This document shows, piece after piece, positions 32,905-41,003 of a stretch of DNA of 64,000 bases. Source of the stretch: Myxococcus sp. RHSTA-1-4 (GTDB lineage: Bacteria; Myxococcota; Myxococcia; Myxococcales; Myxococcaceae); contig NZ_JAIQDG010000044.1 of NCBI RefSeq assembly GCF_020037125.1, positions 1 to 64,000 of the forward strand, in the 5' to 3' direction. The notes under the pieces were generated by a model. It searched no databases and was not told the DNA's origin. It worked only from the letters and a program-made list of their open reading frames with translations. The position numbers and the translations under genes were made by a program. Numbering within the stretch: position 1 is the stretch's first letter; each line of letters opens with the position of its first letter.

Positions 32905-33989
32905 TGCGCTCGACTCTTCACATCACGATGGCCGCCCTCGTCGCCCTGGGCATGGGGGCGTGCGGCAACCTGCGGAACGACCCGTTCCGGGTGGGCACCG
33001 TGCGCGGCCAGCTCACGGAGTACGACGCCGCCGTCGCGCTGGTGTCGCTGGTGGGCCAGCCCGGGGTGCGCAGCAACGTGGACGCCGAGGGGCGCTTCGT
33101 GCTGGAGGGCGTGCCCGCGGGCCCGGCCGAGCTCTTCATCGTCGCCACCGCCGAGAAGGCGACGCGCGTGGGCGTGACGGTGCAGGGTGGGCAGTCCATC
33201 GATGTGAAGGGTGTGGCCCCGAAGGACGCGGGCTTCTTCGAGATGCGGGTGAAGTCCAAGGGCGGTGAGCTGCTGACGGGCGCGCAGGTGTCCGTGGTGG
33301 GCACGCCCTTCCAGCGGCTGCAGCTGGACTCCGAGGGGCGCCTGCGGGTGGGGCCGCTTCCGGACGGCTGCTACTCGGTGGCGGTGTCCGCCACCGGCTT
33401 CCCGATGCTCCAGGCCGAGGCGTGCGTGGGGCCGGGAGAGAAGAAGGAAATCAAGGTCGACCTGGAGGCGGCCGAGGACTACGTCAACCGCGGCTGCGTG
33501 GTGACGGGCTGCGCGGATGGCCTCGTGTGCGCGCCCAACAACAAGTGCGTCGAGTGTCATGCGGACTCGCAGTGCGGCGAGGGTCTCTCCTGCGTCGGCT
33601 TCCGCTGCGAGGGCCCTGGCGCGCAGTGCGCCGCGTGCGACGGGGACTGGAAGTGCCAGGCGGGCTCGAGCTGCCAGGAGCTGCCCGAGGGCGTCTCGGC
33701 GTGCGTGGTGCCGTGTGGCTCGGACTCCGGCGCGAGCACGTGTGACTCGGGCTTCACCTGCCAGGGCGGGCGGTGCCTTCCGGACGCGGCGCGCTTCGAG
33801 GGCTGCCATGCGCTGCCGGCCCTCAACACGCCCTGTGACGGGGACGCGCGGTGCCGTGACCAGGGCCTGACCGACGGGCTCTGCGTGGAGGGTGCGTGCA
33901 CGGTGCCCTGCACCACGGACCGGGAGTGCCCGGGCACCTTCCTCTGCGAGGACTCCGCCGCCGGCCGCGTCTGCCGGCCGCGGCGCTGA
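32904..33989 (+). CDS. Cys-rich lipoprotein with carboxypeptidase-regulatory-like repeats
   Basis: 361 residues, start ATG 32904 overlapping the previous stop (TGATG). Signal MRSTLHITMAALVALGMGAC with lipobox GAC. Residues ~30-190 hold two carboxypeptidase-regulatory-like sandwiches (VGTVRGQLTEYDAAVALVSL with SNVDAEGRFVLEGVPAGPAE, and LLTGAQVSVVGTPFQRLQLD with LRVGPLPDGCYSVAVS). Residues ~200-361 are Cys-rich, with about two dozen Cys in CxxGLxCxxNxKCVEC-like motifs resembling the delta-proteobacterial disulphide-rich modules of surface proteins. Probably an exposed structural or adhesive protein. Fourth gene of the sigma operon. Confidence 0.75.
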   Translation: MRSTLHITMAALVALGMGACGNLRNDPFRVGTVRGQLTEYDAAVALVSLVGQPGVRSNVDAEGRFVLEGVPAGPAELFIVATAEKATRVGVTVQGGQSIDVKGVAPKDAGFFEMRVKSKGGELLTGAQVSVVGTPFQRLQLDSEGRLRVGPLPDGCYSVAVSATGFPMLQAEACVGPGEKKEIKVDLEAAEDYVNRGCVVTGCADGLVCAPNNKCVECHADSQCGEGLSCVGFRCEGPGAQCAACDGDWKCQAGSSCQELPEGVSACVVPCGSDSGASTCDSGFTCQGGRCLPDAARFEGCHALPALNTPCDGDARCRDQGLTDGLCVEGACTVPCTTDRECPGTFLCEDSAAGRVCRPRR

Positions 33990-33992
33990 ACC

Positions 33993-36788
33993 GTGACGTC
34001 CCTGCCCCGCCCTCGTGGCCGGCTCGCCCGGCTGGCCCTCGTGGCCCTCGGGTTCACCAGCCTCTGGGGCTGTGACACGTCCCAGCCCCCTCCGCTGCCT
34101 CCGCCCAACGCCCCGCCCGCGCTGCGCATCCTCCGGCCCCAGGACTCGGCCGCCCTGCGCGTGGGACAGCCGGTGGACCTCGAGGCCACCGTGGAGGACG
34201 TGGAGGACGGCGAGTCTCTGGCCGAGCGCGTCCTCTGGGTGTCCTCGCGGGAGGGACAGCTCGCGCGGGGCGCGCGGACCCGCGCCACCTTCCAGGAGGG
34301 CGGTGAGCAGACGCTGACGGCCACGGTGGTGGACTCGGGCGGACAGGTCACCAGCGCTTCGCTCCGCCTGAACGTGCTGACCCGTGGCGCGCCCGTGACG
34401 ACCCTCGTCCGGCCGGCGCCGGGCAGCACCTTCAACCTGGGCGAGCTCCTGGAGCTGGAGTGCCAGGCCGTCACCGTGGGCGGAGTGCACCTGACGGGCA
34501 ACGCGGTGCAGTGGACGTCCGAGCTGACCGGGCCGCTGCCTTCGGGCGAGGTGGTGAAGGCCGCGCTCCTCGTGGCGGGTGAGGACACGCTCACCTGCAC
34601 CGCGAAGGACCCGGAGACCGGAGACAGCGCCAGCGCCAGCGTGCCCGTCACGGTGCGCGCCACCCTGGCGCCCGCGGTGCTCATCACCCGCCCCGAGCAG
34701 GAGGCGGTGTACGTGAAGACGGGAGAGCCCGCGCCCTTCGCCTCCACCCTCGTCTTCCGGGCCACCGCGAGGGACTTCAACACCGACGGTGGCGCGGGCA
34801 GCCTGGACGGCGCCATCCAGTGGACCGTGGAGCCGGGTGGCATGGCGCTCGGCGCCGGCCCGTCCGCGACGTACACCTTCACCACCCCCGGCGAATACAC
34901 GGTGACGGCTCGGGCCGTGGACGGCCTGGGCAACACCGCCACCGACAGCGTGCGTGTGCGGCTCGTCACCAACCTGCCGCCGTGGTGCGAAATCGAGGCG
35001 CCGCTCGATGACGCGCGCCTGCTGCTGGGCTCGGCCAGCGTGCTGCGTGCCCGGTGCGTGGACCCGGAGACGGGCGCGACGCCGGAGCCGGCCTGGTCCA
35101 CCAGCGCCTCACCCACGCCGCTGGGCACCGGCAACGAAGTGGAAGGACTCCTCACCGTGGCGGGCGCGCAGGTGCTCTCCGCCTGCGCGGTGGATCCGGA
35201 GGACGCGACGCTGCGCGGCTGTGCGACGCGGCAGGTGCGCGCCATCGTCAACTCGGCTCCCACGGGCTGCTCCATCCAGGCGCCTCGGGCTGCAAGCGTG
35301 GTGAACGCCGGAAGGCCGCTGGCGCTGGAGGGCTCGGCCGCGGACGCGGAGGACCCGCGGGGTGACCTGCGCTTCACGTGGACGTCCTCGCGCGACGGGG
35401 CGCTGGCGACCGGTGCGAGCGCCACCACCGTGCGGCTGACCTCGGAGGGCGCGCACGTGCTGACGCTCACCGTGACGGACCCCTGGGGCCAGGCCTGCGC
35501 CGCCACCGTGGCCGTGACGGTGAACGGGGCGCCCGAGGTGCGGGTGGATGGCGTGCGGCAGGACGGGGCGGACTGCCTCGAGGCACCGTGCCGCGAGGAC
35601 CGCGCGGTGCTCGCCACCGGCTTCGTGAGGGATTTGGAAACGCCGGGGAGCCTCGCGGAGCTGGCGTGGCTGGACAGCCTGAACGGCCCCCTGGAGCTGG
35701 GAACGGGCAACAGCCCCATCGCCACGCTCGGCGCGCCCGAGGCCGGCCGGCACACGGTGGTGCTGCGCGCCGTGGACCGCGACGGGGCGGTAGGCCGCGC
35801 CGCGGCCTCCTTCACGGTGATGCCCGTGGGGCGCACGCGGCTCGTGGAGACGGTGAGCGATGGCGGCGCGCCCGCGGTGGCGCTGACGATGGCTGGGAGC
35901 GCGCTGCGCTACGTGGACGGCGTGTCGGCCTCGGTGTTCAGCACGCAGCCGCCGTCGGGCACCCTGAGCGTGAGCGCGCCGGCGCGGGCGCTGTTCACCC
36001 TGCGCGGCACGGACGGAGAGGTGCTCTTCGTGGGCACGGACGGCGGCGGCGTCCACCGCTGTGTGAGTGGTACGTGCACCCGCTTCACGGGCGGCCCGCT
36101 GGGCGCCGCGGATGACCGGGTGACGTCGGTGGCGGCGCTGGAGTCGCCCGACCTGCTGCTGCTGGGCACGGCCCGGGGACTCGTCCTCTCCCGCGCGAGC
36201 GCCCCTTCCGCCGGGGGCCATCCAGGCACCCTCGTCGGCCGCCGCCTGCTGGAGGGGCGCGAGGTGCGGCAGGTGGTCCTCTCGCCCGCTTCCACGGCCA
36301 CGCAGGTGAAGGCCTGGGCCGCGACGTCCGACGGGCTCGCCGAGCTGACCGTGCACGTGGACGACATGTTCGAGCCCGCGCTCGCCTCTGTCGCGGTGGT
36401 GCTCCACGTGGCCCCCGCGGTGCCGGACGAGGACGTGCTGTCCGTGACGGTGGGCCCGGAGGGACAGGTGTTCGCGGGCACGCGGAGGGGCTTCAGCGCC
36501 CTCGGGCAGCCGGGGCCGCAGCTCCGCGACGCGCCCTGGGAGCTTGCCGACGAGGAGGTGCGCACGCTCCTCTTCGAGCGGCAGACCTCGGACACCGGTT
36601 CGCGCGACGTGCTGTGGGCGGGAACGAAGGGCGGACTGGTGCGCTACGACGTGGCGAGCGACATCGTCACCCTGTTCACTCCGGCGGAGGGGCTCCCCTC
36701 CCCCGAGGTGCACGCACTGGTCGACGGAGCGCACGGCGCCCGCTACATCGGCACCGCGAGCGGAGTCGCGAGCTACTCGGGCCCGTAG
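33993..36788 (+). CDS. Large lipoprotein with Ig/PKD-like domains and a propeller-like C-terminus
   Basis: 931 residues, GTG 33993 three bases after the previous stop. Signal peptide with lipobox LWGC (Cys27), then a Pro-rich linker (PPPLPPPNAPP). Six or so Ig/PKD-like beta-sandwiches follow to about residue 610, each with a W-(T/V)-S pattern and an ending like HVLTLTVTDPWGQ or EYTVTARAVDGLGN. From ~620 on, blades of the two-component-propeller kind are seen (VLFVGTDGGGVHRC, LLLGTARGLVLSRA, VLWAGTKGGLVRYD, FTPAEGLPSPEVHAL, RYIGTASGVASYSG). Surface or periplasmic receptor/adhesin-like. Last gene of the sigma operon; converges with hvfC-like gene at 36805. Confidence 0.75.
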   Translation: MTSLPRPRGRLARLALVALGFTSLWGCDTSQPPPLPPPNAPPALRILRPQDSAALRVGQPVDLEATVEDVEDGESLAERVLWVSSREGQLARGARTRATFQEGGEQTLTATVVDSGGQVTSASLRLNVLTRGAPVTTLVRPAPGSTFNLGELLELECQAVTVGGVHLTGNAVQWTSELTGPLPSGEVVKAALLVAGEDTLTCTAKDPETGDSASASVPVTVRATLAPAVLITRPEQEAVYVKTGEPAPFASTLVFRATARDFNTDGGAGSLDGAIQWTVEPGGMALGAGPSATYTFTTPGEYTVTARAVDGLGNTATDSVRVRLVTNLPPWCEIEAPLDDARLLLGSASVLRARCVDPETGATPEPAWSTSASPTPLGTGNEVEGLLTVAGAQVLSACAVDPEDATLRGCATRQVRAIVNSAPTGCSIQAPRAASVVNAGRPLALEGSAADAEDPRGDLRFTWTSSRDGALATGASATTVRLTSEGAHVLTLTVTDPWGQACAATVAVTVNGAPEVRVDGVRQDGADCLEAPCREDRAVLATGFVRDLETPGSLAELAWLDSLNGPLELGTGNSPIATLGAPEAGRHTVVLRAVDRDGAVGRAAASFTVMPVGRTRLVETVSDGGAPAVALTMAGSALRYVDGVSASVFSTQPPSGTLSVSAPARALFTLRGTDGEVLFVGTDGGGVHRCVSGTCTRFTGGPLGAADDRVTSVAALESPDLLLLGTARGLVLSRASAPSAGGHPGTLVGRRLLEGREVRQVVLSPASTATQVKAWAATSDGLAELTVHVDDMFEPALASVAVVLHVAPAVPDEDVLSVTVGPEGQVFAGTRRGFSALGQPGPQLRDAPWELADEEVRTLLFERQTSDTGSRDVLWAGTKGGLVRYDVASDIVTLFTPAEGLPSPEVHALVDGAHGARYIGTASGVASYSGP

Positions 36789-36804
36789 CCGGGCCGGAGG
36801 GTCC

Positions 36805-37539
36805 TCAGACTCCAGAGCCGCGCGGCGCCAGCACCAGGCCGTCGAGAGAGAAGCGCTCCACGGAGCTCCGCAGGTCCGCCGCGGACATGCCGGTGGCCGC
36901 CGCCACGTCCTCCACCGAGAGCCCCTCCACCGCCATCTTCAGCACCAATAGCGCGGGCGGCGTGGCCTCCACGTAGAACGTCACCAACCGCGCCGGATGG
37001 CGCCACAGCAGCGCCAGCTCGTCCCCCGCCTCCGGCTCCGCGAGCGCGCCCTTCGCCCGCACGTACGCGCAGAGGCGGAAGGGGTGCTCCAGCACCATCA
37101 GCGTGGGGTTGGCCGTCAGCCGCTCCACGGACTCCGGCGACGGCGCCTCGGAAGCGAACACCGCGAAGTCCGTCCACTCGAAGCGCGCCAGCGCGGGCAC
37201 GAAGGGCGCCAGTCCACGGGACGCCGCCGCGTCCGCCACGAAGGCCGGAAAGCCCTCGGCCAGGTGGTTGAGCTCATGGTGCCGGGCCGGGCGCGTCAGC
37301 GTGAAGTCCTCCACGAGCGCGCTCCACGCCTCCGCCCCCACCGCCCCGCGCACCAGGGGGAAGACCTTCTCCAGCACGCCTCGCACGTGCCCACGCACGA
37401 AATCGCCATAGACGGCCACGCGCTCGCGCGGCGCGTCCCAGCCCGGGTGCTCCGCGTACAGCCGCTCCAGGGACTCGGGGCCCGGGCGGGCGAAGTACGC
37501 GCCCATGCTGTCGAAGAAGTGCTTCAGCGCCGGCTTCAT
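36805..37539 (-). CDS. HvfC-type RiPP maturation partner (DUF2063-like)
   Basis: 244 residues. ATG 37539 overlaps the stop of the MNIO gene (ATGA), so they are coupled. The N-terminal half is helical (ALKHFFDSMGAYFARPGPES, RVAVYGDFVRGHVRGVLEKV FP-type pattern) and matches the DUF2063 layout in which YxxxxRxxVxxxLxxxFP precedes a helical bundle. The C-terminal half ends in a winged-helix-like fold (VEGLSVEDVAAATGMSAADL, FSLDGLVLAP). Such proteins recruit the precursor peptide to the MNIO enzyme. Here it acts in maturing the Cys-containing precursor encoded at 38495. Cytoplasmic. Confidence 0.82.
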   Translation of the reverse strand: MKPALKHFFDSMGAYFARPGPESLERLYAEHPGWDAPRERVAVYGDFVRGHVRGVLEKVFPLVRGAVGAEAWSALVEDFTLTRPARHHELNHLAEGFPAFVADAAASRGLAPFVPALARFEWTDFAVFASEAPSPESVERLTANPTLMVLEHPFRLCAYVRAKGALAEPEAGDELALLWRHPARLVTFYVEATPPALLVLKMAVEGLSVEDVAAATGMSAADLRSSVERFSLDGLVLAPRGSGV

Positions 37540-38384
37540 GTCCCCGCCACCTCCCGCAGCGCCGCGCGCGCCACGTCCGCCTCGTCCAGCACCGCGTCCA
37601 GGGAGGGAATGTCCTGGTCCCACTCGATGAGCGTCGCCACCGGCCCGGTGCGTCGCAGCACGTACCGGTACAAGGACCACACGTCGTCGCAGACGCGGTC
37701 CCCGTGCGTGTCGATGATGACGTCCGGGTAGCGCGTGTGGCCCGCCAGGTGGACCTGCACCACGCGCTCCAGCGGCAGCGAGTCCACGAAGGCGCGCGCA
37801 TCGTACCCGTGGTTGAGCGCGTTGACGTAGACGTTGTTCACGTCCAGCAGCAGCCCGCAGTCCGCCTCCTCCACCACGTGCCGCAGGAAGTCCGACTCGG
37901 ACAGCGTGCCGCCCGGCATCCGCGCGTAGTAGCTCGGGTTCTCCAGCAGGAAGGGCCGGCCCACGCGAGCCATCACCTCACGCACGCGAGGCACCACGTG
38001 CTCCACGGCGGCCTCGGTGAAGGGCAGCGGCAACAGGTCGTGGAGGTACACCCCGTCCAGCCGTGAGTAGCACAGGTGGTCCGAGAAGAACGGCGCGTCC
38101 ACGCGCGCCACCAGCGCCGCCAGCCGGGTGACGTAGTCCACGTCCAGCGCGTCCGGCCCGCCGATGTTCAGCCCCACGCCGTGCGGCAGCACCGGCCAGC
38201 GCTCCGCGCAGGCGTCCAGCGTGCGCTGCGAGCGGCCTCCCAGCGTGAGGAAGTTCTCCGGGATGACTTCCACCCAGTCGAGCGCCCGGCCGGTACGGGG
38301 CAGCTCTTCGTAGAAGCTCCTCCGCAGCCCGATGCCCGCGCCCAGCGGCTTCAGCCCGTGTCTCCGCGCGTATGTCGCCACCAC
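37536..38384 (-). CDS. MNIO-family (DUF692) iron enzyme, HvfB-type
   Basis: 282 residues. Multinuclear non-haem iron-dependent oxidases modify Cys residues in ribosomal peptides. Family features in order: GAGIGLRRSFYEEL, DWVEVIPENFL, HGVGLNIGGPD, FFSDHLCYSRLDGVYLHDLL (His and Asp ligands), RPFLLENPSYYAR, LLLDVNNVYVNALNHGYDA (Asp, Asn and His), VVQVHLAGHTRYPDVIIDTH and RVCDDVWSLY. These give the His/Asp/Glu set that holds two or three irons in a TIM barrel. Follows the precursor gene by 110 bp and is coupled to its partner gene. Probably converts the Cys of EGSCG motifs to an oxidised heterocycle, as described for HvfA-type peptides. Confidence 0.9.
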   Translation of the reverse strand: MVATYARRHGLKPLGAGIGLRRSFYEELPRTGRALDWVEVIPENFLTLGGRSQRTLDACAERWPVLPHGVGLNIGGPDALDVDYVTRLAALVARVDAPFFSDHLCYSRLDGVYLHDLLPLPFTEAAVEHVVPRVREVMARVGRPFLLENPSYYARMPGGTLSESDFLRHVVEEADCGLLLDVNNVYVNALNHGYDARAFVDSLPLERVVQVHLAGHTRYPDVIIDTHGDRVCDDVWSLYRYVLRRTGPVATLIEWDQDIPSLDAVLDEADVARAALREVAGT

Positions 38385-38418
38385 CGGGGGACTCCTGCTT
38401 CAGGGGAGGAAATGACAC

Positions 38419-38448
38419 GGGCGGCGGAGAGCACGCTCCCCACCGCCC
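38419..38448 (-). promoter_or_regulatory. Hairpin between precursor and MNIO genes
   Basis: GGGCGG (38419-38424) pairs with CCGCCC (38443-38448), extended by a GGAG/CTCC inner stem. It lies 47 bp past the precursor stop and 35 bp before the maturase start. Such a partial terminator would give more precursor than enzyme message. Confidence 0.5.
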
Positions 38449-38494
38449 GGCCGCGCGAAGGCCAGGGCTTCACCCGGCCCTCACGCGGGCGTGA

Positions 38495-38770
38495 CTACTT
38501 CTTGGTGCCGCCGCAGGAGCCGGAGCCGCAGGAGCCGGAGCCGCAGCTGCCCTCGGCGCCCTTCTCCGGGGTCGCGGCGGGAGCAGCGCCCTCCTGCTTC
38601 TGGGCGCCCTCGGCGCCAGTGGCCTCGGTGGCCTTCGCGCCGCAGCTGCCCTCGGCGCCCTTCTCGGCGGTGGCCGGCTGGGCCTCCGCGGACTTGGTGG
38701 ACGCACAGCCGGTGGCCAGCGCGGACAGGGAGAGGGTGCCGACGATGGCCGCCAGGGTCTTGACGTTCAT
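38495..38770 (-). CDS. MNIO-modified RiPP precursor with lipobox (HvfA-like)
   Basis: 91 residues, AAGGAAG before the ATG. Residues 1-22 are an export signal that ends in a lipobox (ALATGC, Cys22), so the matured peptide may be a lipoprotein. The rest is low in complexity and has a direct repeat: EKGAEGSCG at 36-44 and 69-77. The second copy is followed by two SGSCG units, giving core Cys 43, 76, 81 and 86. HvfA-type peptides (bufferins/oxazolins) carry EGKCG motifs in which Cys is oxidised by MNIO and used for copper or metal binding; EGSCG is a close variant. Next gene is the MNIO enzyme. A role in metal handling in the envelope is inferred. Confidence 0.82.
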   Translation of the reverse strand: MNVKTLAAIVGTLSLSALATGCASTKSAEAQPATAEKGAEGSCGAKATEATGAEGAQKQEGAAPAATPEKGAEGSCGSGSCGSGSCGGTKK

Positions 38771-38808
38771 GGTGTTGCTTCCTTTCGGTACTGCCTTGGG
38801 GGGTGGAA

Positions 38809-39429
38809 CTACAGCTTGAACTGCGTGGAGCCCCAGGCGTCGACGGAGACCTCCGCGGTCTCCCCCACCTTGAGCACCAACGCTTCCGTCCGCTTGATGC
38901 CGTAGGCCTCGAGCGGAATCTGGAACTTCGCGCGCACGCGCAGCAGGTCTCCGGCCGCGCGGTGCTTCGTCTCGGCGGACTCCTTGAGGTACGTGGCCGT
39001 CACCTCCACGGGCTCCTCGCGCGTGACGCCGCGCACGGTGAAGCGGCCCTTGCCCTGGAGCTTCACCGGCTTGCCCGGCTCCAGCGTGGAGGGCAGCGCC
39101 AGGTCGGCGAACTCGAAGACGATGTCCGGGGCCTTCGCCGCGTCCAGCCAGCGGTCATTGCGCAGGTGCTCGTCGCGCGTGTCGTTGCCCGTCTTGATGG
39201 ACTTCACGGGCACCTGGAATTTCCCGCTGGCCTTGTTGCCCTTCAGCTCCACACGGCCGCGAAGCGCGTTGGACAGGCCGTTGATGACCTCCAGCGGCGC
39301 GTCCAGCATGAAGGCCACGGTGTCGCGGCTGTTCGGGTCGTTGAAGACGAAGGACTGCGCCGCGGCGGGCTCGGCGGCGAGCGCGGGAAGCGACAGGAGG
39401 GCGACGAGCGCCAGGAGGCTGCGGGACAT
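38809..39429 (-). CDS. YceI-family exported protein
   Basis: 206 residues from ATG 39429, preceded by GAGG; an ATG four codons upstream lacks such a site. Signal peptide MSRSLLALVALLSLPALA with ALA. The mature protein shows YceI features: FVFNDPNSRDTVAFMLDAPL, KFQVPVKSIKTGNDTRDEHL and RNDRWLDAAKAPDIVFEF (the conserved R-D-x-H-L-R element), KLQGKGRFTVRGVTREEPVE and ITLE-like lipocalin strands. The family forms a lipocalin-like barrel that binds isoprenoid or lipid ligands in the periplasm. Only 38 bp before the RiPP precursor start on the same strand, so it may be the first gene of that cassette. Confidence 0.9.
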   Translation of the reverse strand: MSRSLLALVALLSLPALAAEPAAAQSFVFNDPNSRDTVAFMLDAPLEVINGLSNALRGRVELKGNKASGKFQVPVKSIKTGNDTRDEHLRNDRWLDAAKAPDIVFEFADLALPSTLEPGKPVKLQGKGRFTVRGVTREEPVEVTATYLKESAETKHRAAGDLLRVRAKFQIPLEAYGIKRTEALVLKVGETAEVSVDAWGSTQFKL

Positions 39430-39522
39430 GACGGACCTCATTTACGAGTGTCAGGGGTTCGCGGATGCATCCGGTACGCAGCTCCCGTCCGCCGGTTACA
39501 TCACCCGTTCCGCCACTTCCGT

Positions 39523-40953
39523 TCAGAAGCCAGCGCCGCGGGTGCGCCGGCCATCCACCGCCTCACGCAACAGGCTGTCCCGGGCCGGCACCAGCGTGAC
39601 TCCCGCCGTGTCGGCCCTCACGCCCAGCGCTTCTAGCAGACCTTCCATTTCCGCAAAAGCAGGCCGCGGAAGGTGCCGGGCAAGCAACGCGTCGAACAAC
39701 GGCTGGCCCGCCACGGCATCCACCGCCACGCCGAACGCGCCGAACGTCGACGTGGGGCCGCGCTCCGCCAGCAGCTCCAGCACGTCATCCAACCGGCGCT
39801 TGTTTTCAGTGACACGGCGTAATTCCACATCGAGATGCAAGGCGAAGAGCGCACCCGTCCAGTACACGGGGAGGGAGAAGTCGCTCCCGGACACGGCCTC
39901 CTCCATGGTGCGCATGCCGGCGCGGGCGCGTCCGCGCGTGAAGCCGTCCACCAACTCCTCCCAGGCACGCTCCGCGCTCTGCCGTCCCGAGCGGGCGCGC
40001 GCCACCTCCGTGTAGTAGGTGGCCAGCCCCTCCGACAGCCAGGGCACGCGAGGGAGGAGGACGGGGTGTGCCAGGTGCAGCATCTCGTGCACGGCCACCC
40101 AGTCCCGCTCCAAGGTGGCGGCCTCCGCGTCCTGCCCCACGAGGATGGAGATGCTGGGCGGCGAGCTCCACAGCACCATGCCGAAGAGGCTGGAGCTCCC
40201 GCGCGCCGGCACGGGGATGACACGCACGGAGACGCGCGGGTACGGGAAGGCGCGGCGCACGGTGCGTACCTCCTCGGCGGCCTGCCGCAGCCACGCGCAC
40301 ACGGCCACGTCGTCCAGCCGCGTGAAGTGGCCGAGGATGGCGACCTCCAGCACCGCGTCCGGCAAACCCACATGGCACCGGCGCCCGCCGAAGCCGTGGA
40401 AGCCCGAGTCCACCAGGTCCTCGCCGCGCAGCCGGTAGAGGCCCCCCTCCCCCGGCGCCCACGGCAGCAGCGCCTCCGCGCCCTCGACGTACAGCTCCAC
40501 GCGCAACGCCGGCGTCACCACGCGCGGGCGGATGAGGTACTCGCGCCCGGCCACGTGGCGCGCGTCCCCCTCCCCCATGCCCGCGAAGAAGTCCGGCCCC
40601 TTTTCGCGAATGCGTGCGTCCAGTGCGTAGCGATAGCGCAGGAAGCGCGTGCCCGCCGGCAGGCGCACCGCGCCCTCGTGCACCCGCAGCGAGCGCACCT
40701 CGCCGTCATCGCTCCAGACCTGGACGGAGTCCACGCCTCCCGGCTTGCTGAAGAGGAACTCGCGAGGGGAGCCCCGTACCAGCACCACCTCCACGTCCAG
40801 CGCGTGCTCGGGCTCGCGCACGTAGGTGACGTTGTAGCGGAGCGCCGCCGGGTCTCCCACGGGACGGGAGCGCGCCGTGGACTGGCAGGACAGCCACGCC
40901 AGCGCGAGCAGGACGAGAGGGGCGGCACGTACCGGCGCGAGGAGCTTCGTCAT
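39523..40953 (-). CDS. Lipoprotein-like zinc metallopeptidase (gluzincin, M61/M1-like)
   Basis: 476 residues from ATG 40953 (another ATG four codons upstream). Signal MTKLLAPVRAAPLVLLALAW with Cys at 23. A beta-rich N-terminal half (residues 40-200) precedes the protease part with zinc motif HEMLHLAHP at about 291-299 (HExxH) and the third-ligand helix WLSEGLATYYTEVARAR (Glu) 20 residues on. This is the gluzincin layout of M1/M61 aminopeptidases, here as an envelope protein. Substrates unknown. 50 bp downstream of the DUF1015 gene on the same strand; possibly one transcript. Confidence 0.8.
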   Translation of the reverse strand: MTKLLAPVRAAPLVLLALAWLSCQSTARSRPVGDPAALRYNVTYVREPEHALDVEVVLVRGSPREFLFSKPGGVDSVQVWSDDGEVRSLRVHEGAVRLPAGTRFLRYRYALDARIREKGPDFFAGMGEGDARHVAGREYLIRPRVVTPALRVELYVEGAEALLPWAPGEGGLYRLRGEDLVDSGFHGFGGRRCHVGLPDAVLEVAILGHFTRLDDVAVCAWLRQAAEEVRTVRRAFPYPRVSVRVIPVPARGSSSLFGMVLWSSPPSISILVGQDAEAATLERDWVAVHEMLHLAHPVLLPRVPWLSEGLATYYTEVARARSGRQSAERAWEELVDGFTRGRARAGMRTMEEAVSGSDFSLPVYWTGALFALHLDVELRRVTENKRRLDDVLELLAERGPTSTFGAFGVAVDAVAGQPLFDALLARHLPRPAFAEMEGLLEALGVRADTAGVTLVPARDSLLREAVDGRRTRGAGF

Positions 40954-41003
40954 CACCCACCCCACCCTCTTGGAGGACGACGCGCGAGCCCACGGCGCGC
41001 GCG

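Noticed and set aside
33557..35836. 759-codon open frame on the minus strand
   Set aside because: Antisense to the two surface lipoprotein genes; Ser/Arg/Pro-rich, no start signal and no motif.
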